Source of the DNA: Acinetobacter sp. NIPH 2100
Lineage (GTDB): Bacteria; Pseudomonadota; Gammaproteobacteria; Pseudomonadales; Moraxellaceae
DNA length: 64,000 bases
NCBI RefSeq assembly: GCF_000369805.1
Contig: NZ_KB850224.1
Location: 186,001-250,000 of the forward strand
Direction: 5' to 3'
Positions 29,166 to 38,738 of this stretch are shown piece after piece. The first letter of the stretch is position 1; every line of letters begins with the position of its first letter. A program made the position numbers and the translations under genes. The notes beneath the pieces are model-generated. The model saw nothing but the letters and a program-made list of their open reading frames with translations. It was not told the DNA's origin and did not search any database.

Positions 29166-32100
29166 TTATTGCATTGGCATAATTTTTAGACCAGATAACC
29201 ATGCCCTTAAGCCAGCAGGTTTCAGTGGTTTTTTCAGTAACACAATATTCTGCTGTTTTAGATACTGCGGTAGCTCTGGATCAGAGTCTGCAGTAATCAA
29301 TGCCACTGGAATATGTGCGGGACGATGTTGCTCGATAAAATCTAAACCACGTTGATCATGATTTAAATGCTGATCGATGAGCCAGACCTGAATATCTTCT
29401 TGTTCAATCAATTGCAATGCTTGTTCAGGCTCGGTGGCTGTGAAAATCTGATAACCCCATTTACTCAATAAGGTTCGCATACCTTCTAAAATGGTTTCAT
29501 CATTGTCCAAGCACAACACTTTATAAGCCGTATGTTGCAGTGCCGTAATGTGTGGTGTTGCCATTTGAACTTTAGGTGCTTCCGCGAGTGGGACTTCAAT
29601 CATGAAACAAGAGCCTTTACCCAGTTCAGAATAAACATGCACAGGAAAGTCCAACAGGCTGGTCATACGTTGCACAATCGCAAGGCCTAACCCCAGTCCT
29701 TGTTCGCCCCACGGTGAGGTATGCCCGCAACGTTCGAACTCCTGAAACAGTTTGACGCGTTGTTGTTCATTAATGCCCGGTCCCGTATCCCAAACACCGA
29801 TACGAATATGATTGGGTCGTTGCGCTGAACGTAATACACCGACCACCACACGCCCTTGAGCAGTATAACGGAGTGCATTACTGACAAAGTTCTGAATAAT
29901 CCGTCGCATCCATTGTGGATCGGTATCGACCCAGAACTTGGTATCGTGCACGGACAGTTGGATATCGCGCTGTGCAGCAATCGATTTGAACTGCAACTCC
30001 AAGTCATTCAATAAATCGTGTAATGAATAGGCTTGGCGTTTAGGCTGAATGGTGCCACCTTCTAAACGGGCAATATCGAGCAGGGCTGAGAGCATACTTT
30101 CTGCACCGTATAGTGCTCGATCCAGCTGTTGTAAGGTCTGTTGATCTTCTGTTGCATGCACACTTTGCTCTAGGGCGGTACTAAATAAGCGAGCCGCATG
30201 CATCGGTTGAAGTAAATCGTGACTGGCTGCGGCCAAGAAGCGACTTTTCGATTGGTTGGCTTTGTCAGCCTGTTCCAACGCCAATTGTTGTTCGGTCAGC
30301 GCATTCGCCAGCTGTTGGGTGCGGTCACTGACACGTTCTTCCAACACAGCTTCATTTTCACGGAATGCCGTAATATCGGCGAAAGTGGTGACAAAGCCAC
30401 CGCCTTCAATCGGATTACCACGCATCTGAATGACCAGACCATCTTTACGAATCCGCTCGAACTCATGGGCACTCCCCACTTTCATCCAATGCAGTCGTTT
30501 ACGTACATGTTCTTCGACGGGGCCTGGACCACACTCGCCCCGTTCAGCGTTATAGCGAATCAAATCAGAAATTGGACAGCCGACATAAACCAGATCTTTC
30601 GGATAATCAAATAGCTTCAGGTATTGATTGTTCCACGCCACCAGACACATATTTTTATCCACCACACTGACCCCTTGGGTCATATGGTCGATCATGGTCA
30701 TGAGGAGATTTTGATTGAAACGTTGCCATTGTGAGGCTTGGTCGAGAATATTTGCGACTTGCCCGAGTGCCAGACCGTTATTAATCATGGCAGTGGTGAG
30801 CAAAGTACGGGCAGAGGCTGCACCAATAATCCCCGCCAAATATTGCTCGGTAAAACGCCACCACATGCCATTGGCGACATGATTTTCATTCAACACAATA
30901 TGGTTTTGTTCACAAAACTGTTGAAATGCCTGAATTGTCAGTTTATCACCAGTGACACGTTTGGCTAAGGCGAGTAAGTCACCGACTTTGAGACGTGCTG
31001 CATTGAGGTGCAGGTCGGTCAGATCATTATTGGACTGAGCCGATGGCAGCGGTTTACTTTCATAATAAAAGAAGCTCTCGGCCTGAATTTGTTCAGCCAC
31101 GCTGGGACGATACAGACGAGATACCCAGATATACAGCACCACGTTCAGACCTAAAGACCACAATACCCCGTGGGTAAGCGGGGCAAACGATTCAAACCCA
31201 AGCAACGCCTCTGGACGTAGACCATTAATATCAAAGGGACCAAACAGTAATAGGTGTTGTGCAAATTCTTGATAATGATCAGGTAAGCTACGTAATACCG
31301 TTGGAAATAAAAGTGTATAACTCCACATGGCAAAACCCATGAGTAAGCCAACATAAACCCCTTGGCGACTTGCACCACGCCAATAAAGTCCGCCGATTAA
31401 AGCTGGAGAGAATTGTGCGACAGCACTGAAAGCCAATAAACCAAATACGGATAGCTGATTGATATCATTAAAAAAGTGGAAAAATAAAAAACCCAGCAAC
31501 ATCACGCTGACAATACTAATGCGACGGGTCAGTTTGAGCACACGCGGCAAATGCTGATCATGGCGGGAAATGATTTTAAAGCGCCACAGGGCAGGCATGA
31601 TCAGGTCATTACTGAGCATAATCGATAATGCCACAGAGGCAACCAAAAGCATGCCCGTCGAGGCTGAAAAACCACCCAAGAATGCCAGTAAAGCCAGCCA
31701 TTCTTGTTGATAGCTTAGAGGCAGTGCCAATACGGCAATATCTGGTGTACCCAGTGATTCGGGTAAGGAGTGTAATGCCCAACTGGCAATTGGAATGATC
31801 GCAATAACGGTAAGAATCAGATAAGCAGCGAACCAGCGGCGCGCGCCGCGGATATGTTTTTCATCGCGTAATTCCACCACGGCCACATGAAATTGGCGGG
31901 GTAAACAAATCATCGCTAATCCTGCGAGCAGCGTCTGAACCCAAAATGTTTCAGGCACACCGAGTTGTTGTAGGTCATGGAAATGTTGATGAACGTCGCT
32001 GCTGACCTGTTTAATATTATCTGGTGACTGTAATAAAAAGAATCCAGCCACACAGAGCAGGGCGAATAGTTTGACAAATGATTCAAATGCCACGGCCAGC

Positions 32101-32660
32101 ATTAAACCACCGTGTTGTTCGGTATTGGCAATATGTCGTGTACCAAAAATCATGGCTAAAATTGCCAGTACCGCGGTCAGTACCAACACACTATTGGTGG
32201 TGGTATGAATATGGGCATTCTGCTCAAGAATCACCGATGCACTCAGGGCAATTGCACGTAATTGCAACGCCAAATAAGGCACAATCGCAATGACCGCAAG
32301 AATCGTGACCAGTGCAGCCAAGCTACCACTTTTGCCATAACGGGCAGCCACAAAATCGGCAATTGAAGAAATAGCATGATGCTGACGAATCCGACCTAAG
32401 CGTTTCCAGATGTCATAGCCGAACCAGATAAATAACAGGGGGCCCAGATAGATCGGCAGGAAAATCACACCTTGACGAACCGCGGCGCCAGTTGCGCCAT
32501 AAAAGGTCCACGAAGAACAATACACACCCAAGGTTAAGCTGAACAGCAGCATACGACCGCGCGTACTTAGTCGACTCGCATGCTTTTCACCAAAAAAAGC
32601 ACAGCCGAATAACAGCACAATGTACAGGGCCAGTACCCCAAGAATAAGCCAACTGTTCAT
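29166..32660 (-). CDS. SLC5-fused hybrid sensor histidine kinase (CrbS/MxtR-like)
   Basis: Large membrane sensor kinase of 1164 residues. Domain order: sodium/solute symporter-like region with about 13 membrane helices (1-490); STAC-like linker (about 545-640); PAS domain (about 655-765, LLMTMIDHMTQGVSVVDKN); HisKA with phospho-accepting His in AAASHDLLQPM (about 815); HATPase_c with GLGLGLAIVQRM (about 990); and a C-terminal receiver with Asp in VWLIDQHL (about 1093). CrbS/MxtR kinases of this build respond to acetate and activate acs and actP. Here it is divergent from DUF485/actP, which fits. The cognate response regulator is not in the window. The ATG at 32684 is an alternative start. Confidence 0.9.
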   Translation of the reverse strand: MNSWLILGVLALYIVLLFGCAFFGEKHASRLSTRGRMLLFSLTLGVYCSSWTFYGATGAAVRQGVIFLPIYLGPLLFIWFGYDIWKRLGRIRQHHAISSIADFVAARYGKSGSLAALVTILAVIAIVPYLALQLRAIALSASVILEQNAHIHTTTNSVLVLTAVLAILAMIFGTRHIANTEQHGGLMLAVAFESFVKLFALLCVAGFFLLQSPDNIKQVSSDVHQHFHDLQQLGVPETFWVQTLLAGLAMICLPRQFHVAVVELRDEKHIRGARRWFAAYLILTVIAIIPIASWALHSLPESLGTPDIAVLALPLSYQQEWLALLAFLGGFSASTGMLLVASVALSIMLSNDLIMPALWRFKIISRHDQHLPRVLKLTRRISIVSVMLLGFLFFHFFNDINQLSVFGLLAFSAVAQFSPALIGGLYWRGASRQGVYVGLLMGFAMWSYTLLFPTVLRSLPDHYQEFAQHLLLFGPFDINGLRPEALLGFESFAPLTHGVLWSLGLNVVLYIWVSRLYRPSVAEQIQAESFFYYESKPLPSAQSNNDLTDLHLNAARLKVGDLLALAKRVTGDKLTIQAFQQFCEQNHIVLNENHVANGMWWRFTEQYLAGIIGAASARTLLTTAMINNGLALGQVANILDQASQWQRFNQNLLMTMIDHMTQGVSVVDKNMCLVAWNNQYLKLFDYPKDLVYVGCPISDLIRYNAERGECGPGPVEEHVRKRLHWMKVGSAHEFERIRKDGLVIQMRGNPIEGGGFVTTFADITAFRENEAVLEERVSDRTQQLANALTEQQLALEQADKANQSKSRFLAAASHDLLQPMHAARLFSTALEQSVHATEDQQTLQQLDRALYGAESMLSALLDIARLEGGTIQPKRQAYSLHDLLNDLELQFKSIAAQRDIQLSVHDTKFWVDTDPQWMRRIIQNFVSNALRYTAQGRVVVGVLRSAQRPNHIRIGVWDTGPGINEQQRVKLFQEFERCGHTSPWGEQGLGLGLAIVQRMTSLLDFPVHVYSELGKGSCFMIEVPLAEAPKVQMATPHITALQHTAYKVLCLDNDETILEGMRTLLSKWGYQIFTATEPEQALQLIEQEDIQVWLIDQHLNHDQRGLDFIEQHRPAHIPVALITADSDPELPQYLKQQNIVLLKKPLKPAGLRAWLSGLKIMPMQ

Positions 32661-32845
32661 ATTGCTCACGTGATCAACTTCCATTTTCTATCATACCCGA
32701 AGCACAGGTAGAGCAAGGAGTAGAGATTTGCATTTAGAGACCAAAGTCTAAGTTACGAGTCAAGCATAATCTTGTTAATTTGAATAATGAAAAATCCCAT
32801 GTGAAAAAGGGGTCCACGGTTGGACACAAAAATAAGGAGTTGGTT

Positions 32846-33178
32846 ATGGATGATTCACAGGTAGATCGAATTCTACATAATCCTAAGTTTCAAGAGATGG
32901 TCAGCAAAAAACGCACCTTAAGTTGGACATTAACAGCAATTATGCTGTTTATCTACGTTGGTTTTATGCTTTTGGTTGGCTATAACAAAGAGTTTTTAGC
33001 AAGTTCATTCAGCGGCGGTGTAACCACGTGGGGAATTCCTCTTGGTTTAGGCATTATCGTATTGTCCTTTTTATTATGTGGTGTGTATTCATATATTGCC
33101 AATACTAAACTTGACCAACTGAATGAAGAAGCCCTCAAGGAAGTTGAGGCCATTGCACATGAAAAAGGGATGCACTGA
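32846..33178 (+). CDS. DUF485 membrane protein
   Basis: Small inner-membrane protein of 110 residues with two membrane helices (about 29-50 and 63-85) and a cytoplasmic Lys/Glu-rich tail. DUF485 (YjcH) proteins are almost always encoded directly before the acetate permease ActP, as here. The ATG at 32846 is preceded by AAGGAGTTGGTT, much better than upstream alternatives. The stop codon lies two bases before the actP start, so the genes are coupled. The exact role is unknown; it probably assists ActP. Confidence 0.92.
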   Translation: MDDSQVDRILHNPKFQEMVSKKRTLSWTLTAIMLFIYVGFMLLVGYNKEFLASSFSGGVTTWGIPLGLGIIVLSFLLCGVYSYIANTKLDQLNEEALKEVEAIAHEKGMH

Positions 33179-33179
33179 G

Positions 33180-34895
33180 ATGAAAGGGACATCATTCAAA
33201 GCGAAATTATTCGCACTGCTAAGTTTCTGTTGTTCGAGTGTCGCATTTGCAGGGCCAGACCTAGGTGCTGCTGAACAGCAGGCGACCAACTGGCATGCGA
33301 TCATTATGTTCACGATCTTTGTCGGTTTTACCTTGTTCATTACCAAATGGGCGGCAAAGCAAACTCAATCTGCACAAGATTTCTATACTGCTGGTGGCGG
33401 GATCAGTGGTTTCCAAAATGGTTTAGCCATTGCTGGCGACTATATGTCAGCTGCATCCTTTTTAGGTATTTCCGCACTCGTGTTTAGTTCGGGCTTCGAT
33501 GGCTTGCTCTATTCACTGGGTTTCATGGTGGGTTGGCCAATCGTACTTTTCCTTGTTGCTGAACGTTTACGTAACTTAGGGAAATATAACCTTTCAGACG
33601 TGGTGTCATTCCGCTTGGAAGAAAAGCCTGTGCGTACCTTGGCAGCCTTCAGTTCACTTGTCGTGGTCGCCTTTTACTTGATCGCCCAGATGGTTGGTGC
33701 AGGTCAGTTGATCAAACTGTTATTCGGTTTGAACTACAACATTGCCGTGGTGATTGTCGGTCTATTGATGATGGCGTATGTGATCTTCGGTGGAATGTTG
33801 GCAACGACTTGGGTACAAATCATCAAAGCGGTGATGCTACTCAGTGGTGCTACTTTTATGGCCTTTATGGTGATGAAAGCGGTTGGCTTTAGCTTTACCA
33901 ATATGTTTAACCAAGCGATTGGTGTGTATAGCCAAGCGCATAGCATGAGCTGGGAAGAAGCATCAAAAATCATGGGGCCAGGTAAACTCGCGGCCAATCC
34001 AATTGATGCGTTATCACTTGGTCTTGCCTTGATGTTTGGTACAGCAGGCTTACCTCATATCTTGATGCGTTTCTTTACCGTGAAAGATGCGAAAGAAGCA
34101 CGTAAGTCAGTCGTAGTTGCGACAGGTTTTATCGGTTACTTCTACTTATTAACGTTTATTATCGGTTTCGGTGCGATTCTATTTGTTGCAAATAACCCTC
34201 AATTCCTTGATGTAGCAAAAGCAGCGGTCACAGGTAAATTAGAATTAGTCGGTGGTAACAACATGGCTGCGGTTCACTTAAGTGATGCTGTTGGCGGTGA
34301 CTTGTTCATGGGCTTTATCTCAGCAGTGGCATTTGCAACAATCCTTGCTGTAGTGGCTGGTTTAACCCTTTCAGGTGCTTCAGCGATTTCACATGACTTA
34401 TATGCCAATGTATTCAAAAAAGGTAAAACCACACCTGAGTCTGAATTGAAGATGTCAAAAATCGCAACTTTAGGTTTAGCGATCTTTGCCATGATCTTGG
34501 GTATTTTATTCGAGAAACAAAACGTTGCCTTCATGGTTGGCTTGGCATTCTCGGTAGCATGTTGTGCAAACTTCCCAGTGTTAGTGTTATCTATGTTCTG
34601 GAAAGGTTTGACCACTCGTGGCGCGGTGATTGGTGGTGTGGTTGGTTTAGTCGGTGCCGTGAGCTTGATTATTCTGTCTAAAGCGGTTTGGGTCGATACA
34701 TTGGCGATTTCTGAAACTGCGCCAAACCCATTCAATGGTCCAGCATTATTTGCAATGCCATTATCATTCCTTTGCTGCTGGTTCTTCTCTGTAACAGACA
34801 AGTCAGCACGCGCAGAGAAAGAGCGTAAAGCGTTTGATGCTCAGTTTGTTCGTTCAATGACAGGTATCGGTGCATCTGGCGCGTCAGATCACTAA
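33180..34895 (+). CDS. actP: Acetate permease ActP
   Basis: Cation/acetate symporter of the SLC5 (SSS) family. The signal peptide ([11 protein letters not shown]) is normal for ActP, and 13 or so membrane helices follow. Conserved elements include [30 protein letters not shown] and [22 protein letters not shown]. The ATG at 33180 gives 571 residues; an upstream in-frame ATG at 33123 lies within the DUF485 gene. It acts with DUF485 and probably under the divergent CrbS-like kinase. A Rho-independent terminator follows. Confidence 0.95.
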   Translation: MKGTSFKAKLFALLSFCCSSVAFAGPDLGAAEQQATNWHAIIMFTIFVGFTLFITKWAAKQTQSAQDFYTAGGGISGFQNGLAIAGDYMSAASFLGISALVFSSGFDGLLYSLGFMVGWPIVLFLVAERLRNLGKYNLSDVVSFRLEEKPVRTLAAFSSLVVVAFYLIAQMVGAGQLIKLLFGLNYNIAVVIVGLLMMAYVIFGGMLATTWVQIIKAVMLLSGATFMAFMVMKAVGFSFTNMFNQAIGVYSQAHSMSWEEASKIMGPGKLAANPIDALSLGLALMFGTAGLPHILMRFFTVKDAKEARKSVVVATGFIGYFYLLTFIIGFGAILFVANNPQFLDVAKAAVTGKLELVGGNNMAAVHLSDAVGGDLFMGFISAVAFATILAVVAGLTLSGASAISHDLYANVFKKGKTTPESELKMSKIATLGLAIFAMILGILFEKQNVAFMVGLAFSVACCANFPVLVLSMFWKGLTTRGAVIGGVVGLVGAVSLIILSKAVWVDTLAISETAPNPFNGPALFAMPLSFLCCWFFSVTDKSARAEKERKAFDAQFVRSMTGIGASGASDH

Positions 34896-34910
34896 TTAAA
34901 ATAGATTGTA

Positions 34911-34940
34911 AAAAGCCCTCATTGATTGAGGGCTTTTTTT
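34911..34940 (+). terminator. Rho-independent terminator of actP
   Basis: AAAAGCCCTC / GAGGGCTTTTTTT with a 7-base loop, 16 bases after the actP stop. Confidence 0.92.
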
Positions 34941-34945
34941 ATGGC

Positions 34946-36154
34946 TTATTGATGCATACTGGCCAGTTGTTGTGGCTGATTGCGATACAGCGACAAGCCG
35001 ATCCGTTGCAGATGACGTCCATTTTGTTCAAGGAAGCTGTTTAGTTTTGGAATATGTTTGGCACCGGTATACAGCGCTAAATTTCGACCAATTAAATAAT
35101 AAGCAAACCATGATGCCGATTGCGGAGCTAAACCTAACTTCTGCATTTTCTTGCGACCAATAAAGAACTGGGTAATTTCTAAATGCTGTTTATAAGCCAG
35201 TTTTTGTTGGAAAGAACGTAGATAACGGTACTTTCGTTCGAATGGTTCTTTGGAAAGGCTGGAGCCGAGCGAGATACTACTGGCATCCGATTGTGGATGT
35301 GCAAATTGCATCCAGTAAATCAGTTTCCAGCCATCTGCTTCATGATCGACTAACCATTTTTCTTCAACGCCCATCAACCAACCTGCATATTTCCAGAAAT
35401 GTAAAAAGCTATCGACTTCTTGTTTACTCGGAAAAATCCCCAGAGCACGAATACCAATCAGGACTACGCCACTAAAGGCAATATTGGTCATGGCCTGATC
35501 ATACTGGTTAATGGGAAGTCCCCAAGTCTTGGCATCCCATTTCTCTGATTTTTGCAGTTGATGACGGACCAAGGCATGAATGAATCGTACAAAAATCGTA
35601 GAGGTAAAACCTTTGCTAAAACGTTCAAAACCATCTTGTTCGGTGATGTCGACCCACCATTTGGTGGTTTCAGCGAGACGTGTTCCCGCCTGTTTTTTTA
35701 ATGCGCCTGTCAGCACCAAAGGTTGATTAAAACCAGGGTACATATAGCCTGTCATTAATGATAAATCTCGCAGGATCAGTCCGTTATTGATGCCTAAACG
35801 ATAAGTAAATTTAAGTGCCTCATCGACTTTGGTTTGCTCGTACCACGCAGGTTTTTGTTCAACGAATTGGAAGAAGGCAGTGAGTTCAGGAATTTGATGC
35901 GGTAGTTTATCTAAACCTTCATATAACGCCGTTTCAAAATATTTACGATGTAATTTAGGGTTTTGTAGCACCCAAAGCAGCACTTGATCCATGGGTTCAT
36001 CACCACTTTGCAGGGCGGTATTCAATGCAAGATATTCCTGATAACTCGGCTGAACTTCCTGTCGGGTCATATAGCTGAGAATCTTGGTTTTGAGATTGGA
36101 TTGACTCATGTCTTCAAACGCTGCCAAACGTTTAGGTTTAACGATGCTTTGCAT
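34946..36154 (-). CDS. MpaB-type oxygenase (DUF2236)
   Basis: Protein of 402 residues resembling the DUF2236/MpaB' family, which includes haem-dependent rubber oxygenase Lcp. The characteristic core is TRLAETTKWW...GFERFSKGFTSTIFVRFIHALVRHQL, where Arg/His residues fit the family's RxxxH haem-pocket pattern, followed by INQYDQAMTNIAFSGV. There is no signal peptide or lipobox, so unlike secreted Lcp it is probably cytoplasmic or membrane-attached. It is divergent from a TetR regulator that likely controls it. Substrate unknown. Confidence 0.82.
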   Translation of the reverse strand: MQSIVKPKRLAAFEDMSQSNLKTKILSYMTRQEVQPSYQEYLALNTALQSGDEPMDQVLLWVLQNPKLHRKYFETALYEGLDKLPHQIPELTAFFQFVEQKPAWYEQTKVDEALKFTYRLGINNGLILRDLSLMTGYMYPGFNQPLVLTGALKKQAGTRLAETTKWWVDITEQDGFERFSKGFTSTIFVRFIHALVRHQLQKSEKWDAKTWGLPINQYDQAMTNIAFSGVVLIGIRALGIFPSKQEVDSFLHFWKYAGWLMGVEEKWLVDHEADGWKLIYWMQFAHPQSDASSISLGSSLSKEPFERKYRYLRSFQQKLAYKQHLEITQFFIGRKKMQKLGLAPQSASWFAYYLIGRNLALYTGAKHIPKLNSFLEQNGRHLQRIGLSLYRNQPQQLASMHQ

Positions 36155-36195
36155 TGCATAAAGCCTCTGATTGTTATTTAATCAAAGCTTAATAT

Positions 36196-36207
36196 GAATA
36201 ATTATTC
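36196..36207. promoter_or_regulatory. Palindrome between the MpaB and TetR genes
   Basis: GAATAATTATTC, perfect 12-bp palindrome, centred in the 85-base divergent region. Probable operator for the TetR protein encoded at 36240; no experimental basis. Confidence 0.5.
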
Positions 36208-36239
36208 GCATTCAATTCGCATTTTAATTGAGGCTGAGC

Positions 36240-36836
36240 ATGAGAAAACGACCACAGCAGCAACGTGCCAAAATGATCGTCGAAAGTATTTTGGAGGGGG
36301 CACAGAAATGTATTTCTGAATATGGTGTGCTGCAGGTGACGACACCTAAAATCTCTGAAAAATCAGGGGTGAGTGTTGGGTCCATTTATCAGTACTTTGA
36401 AAATAAAGAGCAAATCATCGCGGAACTGTTACTGCGTAAAAGTGAAAATTTGGGACAAGCGGTAAAGCAACTGGTGATGTTACAACAACAAACCTCTATT
36501 CAGGACATCATCACATTAAGCATTGCATTTGGCTTTGAATCATTAAAGTCTGATCAGGGCTTTTTTATCGAAATTTTAAAAAATTGGCATGCGTATAGTG
36601 ACTCGGAAGCGGCACAAGTGCTGGAGCAGCATTTCTTGGAAATCGGCATGTATTTGTTTGGACGTTATTATCCGCACTGGGATTTTGAAACCTTAAAACA
36701 CAAGTCCTTTGTGATTATTAACAGTACCTTATTTACCATGATGCGTTATGCCAGTAAAAATACGTTTCTAATCGAAGAACAGCGGCTACAACAAGAACTG
36801 TCTAAAATGATTGTTTCTTTTTTAGATGCAGTATGA
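36240..36836 (+). CDS. TetR-family transcriptional regulator
   Basis: TetR/AcrR repressor of 198 residues. The N-terminal helix-turn-helix is TPKISEKSGVSVGSIYQYFENKEQIIAELL, a textbook TetR_N match. The C-terminal domain has SLKSDQGFFIEILKNWHAY and no recognisable ligand motif. I chose the ATG at 36240 (MRKRPQQQR), with GAGG about 8 bases upstream; a TTG four codons earlier is less likely. It is divergent from the MpaB-type oxygenase and 45 bases upstream of the ion-channel gene, and may control both. Confidence 0.9.
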   Translation: MRKRPQQQRAKMIVESILEGAQKCISEYGVLQVTTPKISEKSGVSVGSIYQYFENKEQIIAELLLRKSENLGQAVKQLVMLQQQTSIQDIITLSIAFGFESLKSDQGFFIEILKNWHAYSDSEAAQVLEQHFLEIGMYLFGRYYPHWDFETLKHKSFVIINSTLFTMMRYASKNTFLIEEQRLQQELSKMIVSFLDAV

Positions 36837-36881
36837 TGCACTCAACATCATGAAAAACATAATAAGATTCAGGACTGCAAC

Positions 36882-37565
36882 ATGCAAAGTTTAAAACAAT
36901 TTTGGAGCGGCTTTCGTCTACTGCCATCGGCATGGTTGTTACTGGTGCAGTTGGCTTTGTTGATTTTAGCAATGCTCACCTATGGAGATAGTGAGTTTCG
37001 TGCCTTGACGTGGTCATTGGGGGTACTGGCCTTATTGATTATTGCCAAGGTGATCCGACAAACACCTGTGTTTACCTTTTGGGGATTGGTCTTTGTCAGT
37101 GGTGCATTCTTATTTTCGATCTTAATTTTTATTGGATATAGCAACCAGACTATTCAAATCATTGCACATAGTTTTGAAGCTTTGGCCTATTTTTATGCGG
37201 CCTATGGTTTGCTTCGTTATATGTTTGCAGATCGCTATCTGACCAAAGACGAATTGTTTGCTGCAGGGGCGGTATTTACCCTTATCGCTTGGGGTTTTGC
37301 CTTTTTATATAGTATCTGTCAGTTGATATTGCCCGATAGTTTTCAAAATCCCAATCACCCCCAAGCCTTACAGCATTGGCTTGATTTATTATTTTTGAGT
37401 TTCAGTCTACAGTCCGCAACAGGTCTGTCCGATTTGATCCCCATTAGTCCTGCGGCCAGAGTTCTCGCGATGCTACAAATGTTTGGCGGGGTGATGTACC
37501 TCGCCGTGGTGGTATCTCGCTTGATTGCATTGCAATATATTGCCCATCTGCCTAAAAATCAGTAA
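36882..37565 (+). CDS. Ion channel (two-TM potassium-channel-like)
   Basis: Membrane protein of 227 residues with about six hydrophobic segments and a C-terminal pore region: LLFLSFSLQSATGLSDLIPISPAARVLAMLQMFGGVMYLAVVVSRLIALQ. The layout (helix, short pore helix, SATGLSDL filter, helix) is that of the Ion_trans_2 family. The filter lacks the canonical TVGYGD, having TGLSDL, so ion selectivity is uncertain. It begins 45 bases after tetR and ends overlapping the convergent LysR gene by 7 bases. Confidence 0.75.
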   Translation: MQSLKQFWSGFRLLPSAWLLLVQLALLILAMLTYGDSEFRALTWSLGVLALLIIAKVIRQTPVFTFWGLVFVSGAFLFSILIFIGYSNQTIQIIAHSFEALAYFYAAYGLLRYMFADRYLTKDELFAAGAVFTLIAWGFAFLYSICQLILPDSFQNPNHPQALQHWLDLLFLSFSLQSATGLSDLIPISPAARVLAMLQMFGGVMYLAVVVSRLIALQYIAHLPKNQ

Positions 37566-38509
37566 TCCGATATCGACATTGAACGGGTCGCAGTTTCCTG
37601 TTCCAGCCATTCGATGAATTTCAGCATAATTGGGTTATGCGGTTGTTCAGCATAGACAAAATAATAGCAACGCGAACCGCTGAGTTTATGTGATGACACA
37701 ATGATCAGTTCCCCTCGGCTGAGTTCCTTTTCGATCAGCATTTGTGGAATCAGTGCCACGCCAAGATGATGTGTTGCGGCAACAGCCAGCATTGAAAACA
37801 GTTCATGCCGCTGACCTTCCATGGCATAAGGCGCGGTATAAGCTAAGCTGTCGAACCATTCTTTCCAAATCGCGGGGCGAGTGGTTTGTTGTAATAACGG
37901 TAGTTGTGATAGTTGGGCTGCTGTCAGGTCCAGTGTCGATGCATTTTGAACAAGATCAGGGAAGAACTTTTTGATCAGCGTTGGTGAACAAACCGCAACC
38001 ACTTCTTCCTGCATCAAAAAATGTGCGGTGGTTCCTGGCCAGTTTTCAACTTGAGCAGGTGTGCCTGCATAGATGGCGGCATCAAAAATTTGTTCACTGA
38101 ATAAAAAGGGTTTGGTGCTGGTCTCAAGATGGATGGTAATTTCAGGATAGGTTTCATTAAAACGGTGCAAGCGTGGCAGCAGCCAGCGCGTTGCAAAAGT
38201 AGGAACCACCCCTAATTTGAGCGTGCCACCTAAACCTTGATGTGACATCAGGTCGAGCGTGCTGTGTTCCAGTCCCAGCAAATGCGTCTTGATATTTTTT
38301 AAATATTGTTCACCCGCAACGGTTAGTTCTACACCATGTCGCACTCGATGAAACAAGGGCAGATTGAGAAACTCTTCCAGTTGTTGAATCTGCCGGGATA
38401 CAGCACTTTGGGTCATGCTGAGTTCCTGCGCTGCATGGGTATAGGTTTTGTGTTTGGCTGCGGCTTCAAAGCAAATCAATGATTGCAGTGAAGGAATCAT
38501 ACGTCGCAT
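37559..38509 (-). CDS. LysR-family regulator, likely of glutarate catabolism (GcdR-like)
   Basis: LysR-type regulator with an N-terminal winged helix-turn-helix (HAAQELSMTQSAVSRQIQQLEEFLNLPLFHR) and a type 2 periplasmic-binding-like effector domain from about residue 90. The GcvA/GcdR subgroup is suggested by its position divergent from glutaryl-CoA dehydrogenase. In Pseudomonas, GcdR activates gcdHG in response to glutarate. The ATG at 38509 has AAGGATGCTGTT upstream. Length is 316 residues. Between the two genes lies a palindrome with a T-N11-A core, a typical LysR site. Confidence 0.86.
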   Translation of the reverse strand: MRRMIPSLQSLICFEAAAKHKTYTHAAQELSMTQSAVSRQIQQLEEFLNLPLFHRVRHGVELTVAGEQYLKNIKTHLLGLEHSTLDLMSHQGLGGTLKLGVVPTFATRWLLPRLHRFNETYPEITIHLETSTKPFLFSEQIFDAAIYAGTPAQVENWPGTTAHFLMQEEVVAVCSPTLIKKFFPDLVQNASTLDLTAAQLSQLPLLQQTTRPAIWKEWFDSLAYTAPYAMEGQRHELFSMLAVAATHHLGVALIPQMLIEKELSRGELIIVSSHKLSGSRCYYFVYAEQPHNPIMLKFIEWLEQETATRSMSISDY

Positions 38510-38621
38510 AACAGCATCCTTGTGTTGAGTGCGAAAATGAACGATGGCGTTCAGATCACTCAGGCGTTGTAAATTATTCTCAGCTTTAGTTTTAACAGAA
38601 TAACGGGGCAGATTTCAATTG

Positions 38622-38644
38622 AGCTATGCGTAAATTGCATAGCT
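38622..38644. promoter_or_regulatory. LysR-type operator upstream of gcdH
   Basis: AGCTATGC (38622-38629) and GCATAGCT (38637-38644) form an 8-bp perfect inverted repeat spaced by 7, enclosing the T-N11-A LysR consensus (T38627 and A38639). It lies just upstream of a promoter-like TTGCTT-17-TAGCAT (38662-38690), the position expected for an activator recognition site. Confidence 0.7.
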
Positions 38645-38661
38645 GTATGAAAAAACATCGT

Positions 38662-38690
38662 TTGCTTGAGGGCTCAATCTCGCCTAGCAT
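38662..38690 (+). promoter_or_regulatory. Probable gcdH promoter
   Basis: TTGCTT (38662-38667), 17-base spacer, and TAGCAT (38685-38690), 48 bases before the gcdH start. Weak -10 match, consistent with a promoter needing an activator. Confidence 0.5.
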
Positions 38691-38738
38691 CAAGTGCATA
38701 ATTGATATCTAGATTGATCAAAAGGAATGTGAAAATCC

